From Erythrobasidium yunnanense (lineage: Eukaryota > Basidiomycota > Cystobasidiomycetes > Erythrobasidiales > Erythrobasidiaceae): 64,000 nt of DNA. A model generated the notes under the pieces. It was not told the DNA's origin and made no database searches. It saw only the letters and a program-made list of their open reading frames with translations. This document shows positions 44,802 to 55,097 of this stretch, one piece after another (within the stretch, counting starts at the first letter, position 1; the number at the start of each line of letters is the position of its first letter). The translations under genes and the position numbers were made by a program. Location of the stretch: the NCBI GenBank assembly GCA_001600175.1, contig BCJC01000001.1:3953652-4017651 (forward strand), given 5' to 3'.

Positions 44802-45528
44802 ATGCGCTCATCCATCATCGTCTCCCTCCTCGGCGCAGTCACAGCAGCGTACACTGCATCAGCACAGAGAATAACAGGAGATACAAGCAAGTCGCAGCCT
44901 CTTAACTTGGTGGTATTCGGGCTGACCCTGGACCCTGCTTTGTTTGTTTACTCATCCTTGAATCTGGAAACTTGAATGCAAACAGCCTGCGTCAATGCAT
45001 GCTACACCATCTCCACAGCAGTAACACGTACGTCTATACCTCCTCCCATGCTCAGCGCATCGATTAATGTTTGTTTGGTTGTGGATTACATAGAATGCCC
45101 AGACTTGACAGATGCAGGCGTAATCAACTGCATCTGTCCTACGCAAGCACAAGTAAACACTCTAAACACATGCCAGATGTGTATCGGGACTCTACAAGGC
45201 GTCACGGACGTAGAGACTCAATCGATAAACTCGCTATGGACGGCGTGCGTCCTCCCTCCCTCCCTTTCTTATTCGGATTGCGATTGCTGATATAGTGGAA
45301 TATGTGTATAGATGCACGGCCAATGGAACAGTCGCAAACTCACCCACCGCTGCTTCAGGACAACCCAGCGCAACTGGAGGACTAGGCAACAATGCAGGAA
45401 CTAGCAACAACAGCAACAAGAATGGAGAAGCAGCCGATAACAAGACTGGAGGGGCCCTCAAAGGAGCTGCGGCAAGCTCTGCTGTTGGACTAGTCGTGGC
45501 TGCTGGGTTGGCCGTCCTTGCTCTCTAA
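44802..45528 (+). CDS. Small Cys-rich GPI-anchored protein
   Basis: Predicted 164-residue secreted protein. Exons 44802-44886, 44986-45027, 45094-45244, 45312-45528. A signal peptide (MRSSIIVSLLGAVTAAYTASA) is followed by an eight-cysteine domain with spacing C-x3-C-x9-C-x10-C-x1-C-x12-C-x2-C-x20-C, then an Asn/Gly/Ser-rich linker and a hydrophobic C-terminus (AVGLVVAAGLAVLAL) after a small-residue site, as in GPI anchors. The Cys number recalls CFEM domains, but the spacing differs, so the family is left open. The first intron (44887-44985) needs a GC donor, GCAAGT; no GT donor there restores the reading phase. Confidence 0.78.
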
Positions 45529-46175
45529 GCAGATCTATCGCACACACCCTCTCTCTACGGACACTTTACTCCTACTTCGTATAATCCTCTTCCAATATCC
45601 TTCCCTTTCTTCGATTCATGATCTGTATCCTAGTTTGTTCGGATACCCTTTCAACATCAGTCTATACCCTTCCTACCATACGGTAAGCTGCGCGATGCTT
45701 CTCTTCGCCGCTCACCTAGCATTATTAGATCCGATCCACAGAGGACCAGTATGATCTAGATATCTCCATTTCCCCCAAGTAGCCAATCTTTCGTCCTTCT
45801 TCTTCTTCTCTTTATCCCTTAGTTCACTCGTCACATATCTTCGCTCCGTCAAACGTTCGATTGTGATATCAGCAAGCAATGGACAATACATATACCTATC
45901 GGCTCTGTCTTTACCGTACTTCGCCTAGACACCGACGATTCGTCTAAACGAAGCACCGGGAGCAAGCTGATGCATCCCGAGCGTCTCTCACCTGAAGGTA
46001 TGCAACATCGTCCGTAGGTGTGATCACAGAAGATAATCTTTGCGTGCGATGAGCTTAGTAGGCCTGCCCATCTAGAAAGGGAGTATATTTCGCAACTATA
46101 GACAACAAGCAAACGAACGGAAAGCGTACCACATACATCCCACGATACTGCAAAGTCTCCAAGTCTGAGCCTGGT
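45529..46175. other. Convergent 3' intergenic region
   Basis: About 650 bp between the 3' ends of the GPI protein gene and RLP24, rich in T/C on the plus strand. Long 3' untranslated regions are the simplest content. No gene or RNA was recognised. Confidence 0.4.
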
Positions 46176-47038
46176 CTAGTCCATCTGCATACCGCTCATC
46201 GACATTGACATTCCGCCTTCACCAGCGGGCATGAGAGCGCTGTTCCTTCCGCTCGCGATTCTGTTCTTCTTGCTCCTAGCCGGTACTTTGACCTTGATCT
46301 TCTCCTTGACTTTGTCTTCCTCCACATCCATATCCTCATCCTCGATCGCCTCAACCTCGGCGTCCTCGTCCTCTTCGAGCAGATCCTGCTGCATCTCTTC
46401 CACTTGATCCTGTACTTTCTGAATTCTCTTCTTCTCCTTCTTCTTTGCCTTGATCTCAGCCGCTTTAAGAGCCTTCTTGACAGTCTCCGAGTTCTTTCCT
46501 TCAAAGCCCAATAAATGACTTCCACTCAGCACTTCTAACGCATCCGTTCTCAACGACACAGGTTTCGCAGCATTCATCCTGTTCTTGTAGAATGCCTTCT
46601 CGCGCTTCGTCTTTATCTCCTGAATTCGAGAAACGGCAGATATAGTAGTGGCCATCAACTCGCGGTCGTATTTCAAGGGAACGTTGCGCCGCTTCTCGAA
46701 TTCTAAAGTGCTGTCCATAGTCATCTCTTTCCCTGCGGCTTTGCGGAATGCTTTCGTCCAGCGGACTTTTCGTGGATTGCGCTTCATCCTGCAGATTTTT
46801 GGGCAAGAGTCAGTATGGATGGATGGAGGGAGGAGGAGGGGGCAGAGTCAGCCCACTTGAAGTTCTTGTGGCATTTACTGCTGCAGAATCGAAACATCTT
46901 GCTGTCGTTGCGGACAAACATGCTCCCATGTCCAGGGTAGACATTGGCAGAGCAGAAGTAGCCTGGTAACCAGGATATCAGTAACCTCTCCTATTGATGC
47001 CATATTGAACGTGTATGCTCACACTTCTCGATACGCAT
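46176..47038 (-). CDS. RLP24: Ribosome biogenesis protein RLP24
   Basis: L24e-family assembly factor that holds the eL24 site on pre-60S particles in the nucleolus and is released by the Drg1 ATPase in the cytoplasm; 244 residues. Exons 47023-47038 (16 nt), 46857-46962, 46176-46788. The start [18 protein letters not shown] carries C6/C9, and C32/C36 (RFCSSKC) complete the zinc ribbon. [20 protein letters not shown] marks RLP24 rather than ribosomal eL24. The C-terminal half is Lys/Glu-rich coiled coil with an acidic patch, as expected for the Drg1-binding extension. It is divergent from the NADH dehydrogenase gene with a 282-bp spacer. Confidence 0.95.
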
Positions 47039-47320
47039 GGTTGGAGATTTGAGGGTTTGGAGCTGGGCAGAACAGAGAAATTTGACAATCTCGAAAGCCG
47101 GTCAAGGTGAAACCGTGGCAAGGTGTATCGAGGTTTACAAGGCAGGATTGATACAGTGTAATAAGAGTGTTGAATTGCTATTATGCTTCTGTGATCCTTT
47201 CTTCGAAATCCTTGTTAAATCCGCCCACCTGATCTAATCTTGTCATTGACCGAACTCAATCGCGACATCCATAGCTTTCATCTTTGACTGATCCTTCCTC
47301 TGACTTCTGGATCTACGACG

Positions 47321-50107
47321 ATGCTGCAATATCAGCTTCGGCGGTCCATCGTCACCCAGAATCATGCAGTCCTGTCCCTGCTCAGGTCGAGGTCGAGCGT
47401 CATTACCCATTCTCCCAGGCTTCTACACACTTCCTTGCGGTACAATGCATTCTGGTCCAAGAGAGTCGCATCCCCATCTTCCTCATCCTTCACTTCCGCG
47501 TCCCCTGCATCTCCAATGACGGCCGAGCAGCCAGTCGTCACTCGCAAGACGTCCTTCTTCAAGCGTATCTTCCTATCAGATAGGCATCCCATCATCAAAT
47601 GGGTAGGAAGAGGTGTTCTCTCTTTCGTCTTGAGTATCGTAACTCTTACGGGTGGGTTGCTCCTATGGGACGCAACGACGTATCGAACGCATAATATACA
47701 AAACGTACCTGTGTCGGCGCTGGCGTTGAACCCAAAGAGAGGAGGGCCGAAGAATCTGAAGATCGCACAGATGTATATCGGAGATGAGGAGGACGATCAG
47801 ATAAAAGCATTGCATGATAAACCGAAACTCGTCATTCTCGGAGGAGGATGGGGTGTGGGTTGCAGGCACTTCCACTATTCGCAGTGCATATGCTGAATTA
47901 GTTCATGTCGCGCCCGCAGGCTGTCGGAGCGCTCAAGAACCTCGATCCAGGCGCATACCATGTCACCGTTATATCCGATTCCAACTACAACCTCTTCACT
48001 CCTCTTCTTCGTATGTCCTGTCACTCTATTACGTTACTATCTTCGCCTACTGAATCCCTCTCCCTTTCTTCTTGTCATCCCAGCCTCAGCAGCCGTAGGC
48101 ACGCTCGAAGCCCGCTCCCTCGTAGAACCCATTCGAAAAGTGATAGCGCGCGTGCATGGCCACTATATACAAGCGAAAGCTGTAGATATAGACATGTCGG
48201 AACGCTTGATCGAAGTCACTAGTCCTGGGCAGGACGAGTCGTTCTATGTGCCGTGAGTCCGGTAGAATCTGATGAAATCAGTCAGATAAATACTAATGGT
48301 GGCATGGTGTGTAGATACGACAAGATGATCGTGGCTGTAGGCTCTGTGTCGAACGATCATGGTGTGCCAGGCTTGGAGAACTGCAAGTAAGCTTTCCAAA
48401 TCTCCTGCAGCATCGCATTATCCGACGCAAGCATATTGACTTGATAACGTCATGTCTGCAGCCAACTCAAGACTATCAATGACGCACTCAAGATCCGAAG
48501 GAAGGTATTGACCAATTTCGAGACTGCAACGCTGCCGAGCACGACGCCTGAAGAGAGAGCTAGACTGCTCAACTTTGTGATTTGCGGAGGTGGACCGAGT
48601 GAGTGATACCCTTGTGACCTGCGGTAGCGGAAGGAGAGATATTGATCTTGGTTTTGTCATCTTGTAGCGGGAGTCGAGTTCGCGAGCGAGCTATATGACA
48701 TGATCAGCGAGGATGTGATGGGTGAGCAATCACTACTCCTTAGTAGTCAGAATGTCAATGCTGACTAGCTGCCTGTCGTCCGCAGACTACGTAAGAGAGC
48801 CCCTTTAGCACTACAGCACTAGGCGATCTTTGCTAACACGCTCGCCATCATAGTACCCTAAGCTCCTTCGCCAAGAAGCGAAAGTGCACGTCATTCAATC
48901 CCGCGACCACATTCTAAACACGTACAGCGAGAAGATCTCCGAGTATGCCGAAGCGCGTTTCACACGCAACAAGATCAACACGATCCTCAATGCGCGTGTA
49001 AAAGAAGTCGGGAAAGATTATGTCACTTATACAGTGAAATCTGGATCGGGCAAAGATGCCAAAACTGAGGAGTTTACTATCCCTTGTGGATTTGTGCTGT
49101 GGAGTACTGGTATCGGTAAGTTTTGCTTGCATCCTGTTCGGAAATTGGATGTCACATAGATGCGTAGCTTACATGCATTTCTCACAGCCATGAATCCCTT
49201 CACCAAGCTTGTCGCTTCCAAACTTCCGAATCAATACCACAAGCACGCTCTGGAAGTAGACTCACATCTGCGCGTCAAGGGCGCTCCCCTTGGAACAGTA
49301 TACTGTATCGGCGATGCGTCTACCATCGAGACCAACCTGACCGACCATCTTTGGGAACTGTTGGACCTTTGCGACGAGAACAAAGAGTACGCCATTTGTT
49401 CTTTAGCAAGTTCCTTGTAGTATCAGCAAGCTGACGATATTCTTGCTTTCAGCGGCAAGATTAATTTCAAGGAGTTCGAAACGATGTTGAAACGTATCAG
49501 ACGGCTATTCCCGACGTCGCAGATACATATCGAGAAAGTGAGAGACGTGTTTGAGAAGTACGATGGCGATCATGATGGCAATATCTCGACGAACGAATTG
49601 GCCGAGATGTTCCAGAAGCTCAGTAATAGCATGACTGCCTTGCCGGCTGTGAGTTGACAGCAGGGGCCGGAAGATTGACTTACTGACAGAAATTGCTTAT
49701 AGACCGCTCAAGTGGCCGAGCAACAAGGCAAGTACCTCGGCAAGAAGATGTCCAAGCTGGCAGCCAAAGGGCATGCGCAACTCCAAGCCATGGACATCAA
49801 CGACGACATGGACGACATTCTGTACGAGCCTTTCAGCTACAAGCATCTTGGCTCTCTAGCATACATCGGAAACAGTGCAGTATTCGATCTGAATGGCTAT
49901 AACCTCGCAGGCGGTCTTGTGGCAATGTATCTCTGGAGATCTATCTATTGGTCAGAAGGATGTAGTAATAGAACGAGATTACTCGTCATGGTGGATTGGA
50001 TTAAGAGAGGTATCTGGGGAAGAGATCTAAGTGTGAGTCGGAGCAGAGAACCCTCATTTTCCAGAGGGTCATGACTAACGCGATATCTATGTCACCAGAA
50101 ATTCTAA
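47321..50107 (+). CDS. EF-hand type II NADH:ubiquinone oxidoreductase, mitochondrial external
   Basis: Alternative, non-proton-pumping NADH dehydrogenase of the inner mitochondrial membrane, 685 residues. Exons 47321-47854, 47920-48010, 48084-48252, 48315-48386, 48462-48598, 48668-48721, 48786-48790, 48854-49115, 49188-49386, 49453-49648, 49703-50032, 50099-50107. The N-terminus is Arg-rich (presequence), then one membrane span near residues 95-118, then the FAD site KLVILGGGWGAVGAL, NYNLFTPLLPSAAVGT, YDKMIVAVGSV, the NADH site FVICGGGPTGVEFASEL and GDASTIETNL. Two canonical EF-hand loops lie at about residues 504-515 and 545-556, so the enzyme is probably calcium-regulated and faces the intermembrane space like NDE1. 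The C-terminus WGRDLSKF is the usual membrane-binding tail. One exon is 5 nt long. Confidence 0.94.
48786..48790 (+). other. 5-nt internal microexon of the NADH dehydrogenase gene
   Basis: Sequence ACTAC between acceptor CCGCAG (intron 48722-48785, branch GCTGACT) and donor GTAAGA (intron 48791-48853, branch GCTAACA). With the preceding G it gives Asp-Tyr and joins EDVM to YPKLL in frame. Direct joining of the flanking exons would break the frame and the family sequence. Confidence 0.8.
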
Positions 50108-50689
50108 GCACATAGAGACCCGAGACAGACACGACACAAGAGACACGGAACGCAAAGCGCGCCTTTTCGCCCAAAAACGCAGTAGCTATACTAGAGTCAC
50201 ATAGAGTGTATCGAACCTTCTTTTCTCTTTCAGTAGCAGTACAGTACGGACTAGATTTACGAGAGCTTTTCACAGGCTGACGCGTTTGGCTGTTCTACGC
50301 GTCCGCGTTCTACTGACTTTCTAGTCTTCCGAACTGTCCTCTCGACCTTCCGCTATAGGGCTGAATATCGCATATCCAATATGTACTAGAAAGACAAAGT
50401 CTGAAACGGACAGATCGATCGACTCGTCACCGTAATCTACAGGACCGCACCCATTTATGTCCGCCAACCCTACATCTTCCCGATACAGATTTCTCATTCA
50501 CTATCACATAAACTCTTTCTATCCTTCCGTCCGTCTTACTGTAGTCTACTGAACTGTACTTTCTATTTAAAAGCCCGCTTGTTTTCGAGTAAAGATCTCC
50601 CAGTCTAGCATCGTGCGCCTCTTCTCCCTCTGCTCTGCTTTCCTCTTGCTTTCCTCCTCATCGTCCCTTCACCTCATCCCCTTGTCATC
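50108..50689. other. Convergent 3' intergenic region
   Basis: About 580 bp between the 3' ends of the NADH dehydrogenase gene and the HSF-like gene. No coding or RNA feature is supported. Confidence 0.4.
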
Positions 50690-51850
50690 CTACCACCCAC
50701 TTCTGCCAATCGTTCCTGATGACACGCACCATTCCGCAGACTGCACAGGATCGTCTATCGGGCTCGTCTCGCTCGACCAACCTTCGTATGATACTGTCGT
50801 AGGAGGATAGCCAGAGTATACGCCACTTTCGTAGTCAGCATATCGATGGTGAGTGCCACGAAGGTAAGCGTCCGAATAATGGACTACGCGATCCTGATAG
50901 GAGTTCGGGCTGACCCATGGCATGCTCCAGTCTGGCGCAGCATTCGAGTCTGCTTCTATAACACCAACTTCTGCTAAGCCAGCTAGGCTTGCAAGGAGAT
51001 CTGGTGAGTGAGGCTTGTGCTCAATATTTGCATCCTGATTCCAGACTTGCTGACTTTCGGTCGCCTCGCATTGTCGTGGATATACTGCAGCGGTCCCACC
51101 AAATTCCTGCAAACACGTTCCGTAACCCTCATCTACAGAAATCTCATCGTTCCCCTCCCAATCGGAGGCAGAGCCTCCTATACTGCTTGCAGAATCGTAG
51201 AGATGCGGCTGCCAGTTTCCCATCGGTTCAGACCAAGCGAACGTAGCGTCTGAAGGAGACGGAGAAGGGTGTGTGGAAGCGGGTGTAGCTGGGAATTGGC
51301 AGCTGCTTTCTGCAAATGCTGTGACTTCGGATGATTTCCTCTTTCGGAGAGAAGCAGCAGTCTGCTTTCGAGGGATGTCTTGCACTTCTTCCAGAGTAGA
51401 TTGTCTGGCAAACGTGGGATGGGTCCAGCATTGCGTCTCCTCAGCGAGAGACAGGACTAGGATCTTCAAAGTGCGTGTGACGGGGGCTTTCTTGAAGTTA
51501 TAGGCCTTGACAAGACATACGGACTGGTGAGTCCTTGTGCACCAGCTAGAATGGTTTGATGCTTTGCTCACATGAAGTTGTCGCCTGATGTTAGCGAATT
51601 TACCGGATCCAAGACCAGCTTCCTCGAGCTGGACTGCAAGTGCTTCAGGATCTTGTATGACTAAGATGGTTCCATCAGGGGACCAGCCTCCTGCATCCGT
51701 GTAGGTCTTGTCCACCAGAAAATTGTGTAGACGGATGCAGAAGTCTCCTTTTCTCCCTGTTCCAGACTGTTTCGAAGCTGCTACAGTGGGCTGAAGACCA
51801 GCTACGGCGCTAGGTTCACTCGAAGAGGCTGCTGGCTGGACGGGCTGCAT
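50690..51850 (-). CDS. Divergent HSF-type transcription factor
   Basis: Predicted 370 residues from exons 51572-51850 and 50690-51523. Residues ~36-105 follow the heat-shock-factor DNA-binding fold: DFCIRLHNFLVDKTY, then GGWSPDGTILVIQDPEAL, LGSGKFANIRRQLH and KAYNFKK, matching the helix-turn-helix order FLxKLY / WSPDGxSFVV / FxxFVRQLNxYGF. The recognition helix is poorly conserved (RRQLH then SVCLVKAY instead of RQLNMYGF), and there is no clear trimerisation coiled coil. A basic RKRKSSE patch and a Ser/Gly/Tyr-rich C-terminus follow. It is therefore an HSF/SFL-like regulator, not the stress HSF itself. The 48-nt intron inside the DNA-binding domain is in frame and stop-free. The start is set at 51850; the open sequence upstream is unlike a regulator. 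Confidence 0.75.
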   Translation of the reverse strand: MQPVQPAASSSEPSAVAGLQPTVAASKQSGTGRKGDFCIRLHNFLVDKTYTDAGGWSPDGTILVIQDPEALAVQLEEAGLGSGKFANIRRQLHVSKASNHSSWCTRTHQSVCLVKAYNFKKAPVTRTLKILVLSLAEETQCWTHPTFARQSTLEEVQDIPRKQTAASLRKRKSSEVTAFAESSCQFPATPASTHPSPSPSDATFAWSEPMGNWQPHLYDSASSIGGSASDWEGNDEISVDEGYGTCLQEFGGTAAVYPRQCEATESQQVWNQDANIEHKPHSPDLLASLAGLAEVGVIEADSNAAPDWSMPWVSPNSYQDRVVHYSDAYLRGTHHRYADYESGVYSGYPPTTVSYEGWSSETSPIDDPVQSAEWCVSSGTIGRSGW

Positions 51851-53534
51851 GGCTTCTGGCTGCAAAGGGGACGGGAGGAGCAGCCAGATCAGGTTTCGGG
51901 CTATGAATGAAGGAATTATCAGGTGTAAAAACAAGCGAAGTTTGATCCAACGAAGACACTTTAGTTGATATACAGGATTCTGAGGAATCAGTTCCATATG
52001 AGCAGAGCTTTCCGCTGCAAATCACCCCCGTGAGAACTCGCTTACACTGACCTGGAGAATCGGTCCATAGAGTCATCCCGTCAGCTGAAGATGCGAGAAG
52101 GTCAGCCAGAGGAAGCCAGTAGGAGCGCGTAGCAGCCGGAACAGAAAGTCTGGGGGTGGCTTGCGGCTGAGTGCTGCCAGCTTGCTGTGCTCTGAACGCT
52201 AGAATTCGCTACTCCGCAATCGAGAGCGGAAGTTCCAGCTTGAGTCTTCTTGCAGATTCATCCCTTTCATCGCGCTAGCAATCGAACTTCGGAAAGAGGA
52301 GCGGCGGAGGCCGGTGCTTTGCGATTATGGGTCCAGCAACGACTTCTGAGCTCTGAGGTACTCGGATGACGGGATGCTCAGAGCCCCCCAGAAGCTAAGT
52401 TCATCACAGGATTGCGAGTGCATCGCGGGAATCGCTGTCAAGTAGAGAACTTCGTGAGAGGACCACTCTTGAAGCAAGTCTGAATCATGCCAGTCGAGTA
52501 TGATGCACGATGTAGGTGCTTGTCTCTCGTCAGCAAAGCTGACAAGAGGTAGGCCTTTAATGCGTTTGCAAACGATCGACACACTCAGGACACTTGCTTC
52601 CGATCAAGAAGCAGTCCTCAGAGCAGCTTCAAGCTACTGGCATTTTGGGAATCCGCTGCCAACCGTTTCTCAAGCTAGGTCGAATCTCTGCTCGTATTCG
52701 CAGAATCCGCCGCCTATAAGCAGGCAGTGCTCGCCCTGAGCGTGAGGCAGAGTCGAGTAATCAAATATCTTATTGCTGAATACTGCTGCGAGAATGTGTT
52801 GGGAATTGACGGTCTCGCTTCGCAACGTAGCGGTATTTGCTCGATTGGCTGACTGCTGCCGCAAGCAGATGTACAGAGGAAAGAGGCAGTCGTCGAAGAG
52901 TCACAGCCAGTACCCAGCAAGTCTTTTTTTGCGGACCAGCGCAAATTGCATATGCAGGACCGTTCGACGCCGATTGACGCGTAAAGACATGATGAAGATA
53001 AATGGAGCCGTCTTCCAGGAAGGAGATACGATCTTGAAGCTATCGCAAGTTCTCTGGGTACCCTTTTGCATCCAAGTTTGGGCTCGAGCTGTCCTCTTCG
53101 CAATCTTACTCCATCGCCTGGCTATCGAGATTCGATGGCAGAATCTTGATGGGCGAGTCTGCAGACTGTACGCGGCCAAGATACCGTGCTCTGTGATCAG
53201 GAGTGAAGATAAACTTGATTAGACAACAACAATGAGGCCTCGAATACGAAACGGCCGCAAAAGGCAGGACTGCCCTGGATCGGAAATGGCCATCTGTTCA
53301 AGGTGTAAGGTTTATACTGACATGTTGACAGGTGGTAATTATTCCGGTCTGGAAACGGTCTCATCACCTCAGCTGGATTAAATGCATTGAGACGGGTGCT
53401 GACGCGAGAGTCCCTGCACCCATAAGGACTGACTATCTCTCAGCTTCTTGCTGATACCGATATACCATTCCTCTGCTCACTCTCTGCTGTTCTCTCTGTT
53501 CTCTCCCTTATTCTCATCTCGTCAGCTCATCGGG
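51851..53534. promoter_or_regulatory. 1.7-kb divergent spacer, longest gene-free stretch of the window
   Basis: Lies between the divergent starts of the HSF-like gene and the multi-pass membrane protein gene. Several open frames of 80-150 codons occur on both strands, but none shows splice-linked continuity, family motifs or a sensible start. In a genome where spacers are typically 60-500 bp, this length suggests extended regulatory sequence, long leaders, a non-coding RNA or a decayed gene. I cannot choose among these. Confidence 0.45.
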
Positions 53535-54902
53535 ATGTCTGAAGCGGACGTCCTTCGTCCGACCGCTCCGCAAGACCTCGCTACCCTCTTGCTCCTGCCT
53601 TCTGCCGTTGGCTGGTGCCTGCAAGTCTTTCTCACTGGTATAGCAACGTGTCTGGGTCTACTGCACTTGCAAAAGCGTAGGGCCGGCCTATCCTGCCCGA
53701 AAGCTCTCCAGTGTTCAGGTCCACTGCTGCGGCTGGCATTGCTAGTCAATTTAATAGCTACAGCATTCACATCCTGGGAGATTTGCGACTATGTCACATC
53801 CCAGAACCGTACAAGTGACGATATCGGCAACTACAAAATGTCGGATATCGCAGCAGTCTTTCCAACCATACTAGTTGGGTGAGCAAGATACGCCATTCCC
53901 TCTTCGGAATGCTCGCAAGCTCACCAGTGTTTCAAGCCTTATCACGCAGACCTTCATGGCTCATCGTTGCTGGCACGTTACCGGCAGATACCTCTGGTTC
54001 GCGGTACTCATTACGGGTCTCGTCGTCATAGCGTTTGGCGGTGGGATCATTTTCGCAACAGCCCAGAGTGAGCAAATCCCTGGCCAAGACCCCGCCAGCA
54101 ATGCTGATGACCTTGTTGTCAGCGTTCGCGTATCTTGGGAAGAATGACTTCGCACCGTCAGCAATACCCTCGCAGATCTGGCTGTGGAGCAGCGCACTCA
54201 TAGACATAGTCATCACCGGAGTGCTCTCATTCGGGCTAACAACGATGAAAGCCGGACAACCTGGCGAGGTCATGGCGCTGGCGGAGTACTTGACCGACCT
54301 CTCATTGAAGACCTGCGCTGTGCCAACATCACTCACCACCATCGCGGCTGTCCTTTATGCTATTTCCTTCAAGTACCCGATTTGTCGTACCGCAATCTCG
54401 GCCATAATCAGTATGTTTATGCGGTTCAGAAGAGCACCAGGTTTGCTTTGCTGATATGCTCCCAGCACCGTTACCCTCCTTCTACATCCTAAGCTTTGTC
54501 TATTGCCTGGAAGCGCCGTCTCAATGGCATGCAAAGATCTCCGCGTCACAGCAAGAGCAGCTGGAAGAAGGACAAGCGTTTTCGGAACCTATACACGTGG
54601 TTATGCCCATCAGCAAAACTGAAGACCGCCGACAATGGATCCCTGCGCACTTGTTAGGCCGCTCTTCAGAAGCAGGGCAGGCACCTGGCTTCAAACTGAC
54701 CAAGACGATGGTGACAACGGTAAGTACATGTTCGAAGCGTGTCAGAGCTTGGCTGAAATATGCATGCATGCACCAGGCCAATGCGACAGAAAATGACGGG
54801 AGCCATAGGCTGCATTGCAGCTCACCACGCATCGGCATAGAAGACCCAAGAGTAGTATATGAATTCGAGGAGAAGTCTGATGTCTCGAAGTCTGATGTTT
54901 AA
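53535..54902 (+). CDS. Basidiomycete-type multi-pass integral membrane protein
   Basis: Predicted 383 residues from exons 53535-53878, 53928-54067, 54123-54410, 54466-54719, 54777-54902. About seven hydrophobic spans are visible, including LATLLLLPSAVGW, LALLVNLIATAFTSW, YLWFAVLITGLVVIAFGGGI, IWLWSSALIDIVITGVLSFG and PLPSFYILSFVYCL, then a soluble tail with DRRQW and acidic/Ser segments. The plan (short N-terminus, seven spans, LIDIVITG in the fifth to sixth span, SLTT-type sixth span, FY-SF seventh span) resembles a large group of mushroom membrane proteins of unknown role that look receptor-like. Ligand and function are unknown. The start MSEADVL was chosen because it follows a leader-like CT-rich stretch. 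Confidence 0.75.
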
Positions 54903-55097
54903 AGACATCCATCGCAATAGGCTCATGCGCCGAGACAGCAGCTGCTGGCAGCTGCCCCTTGTAACACTCAGCGATAGCTTACCTTCAGTAATCAGTAGTA
55001 TGTTGTTGTCAGCAGGAATGTGCTCAGCAGTGGCCGTGATGCCAGAATCTATGTTACCGCTGTCTCCCTCACATCGATTTAGGCTTCGCAGTAGAGG

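Noticed and set aside
52714-53222. Overlapping open frames on both strands in the 1.7-kb spacer
   Set aside because: No start context, splice-linked continuation or motif; frames of this length are expected by chance in sequence of this composition.
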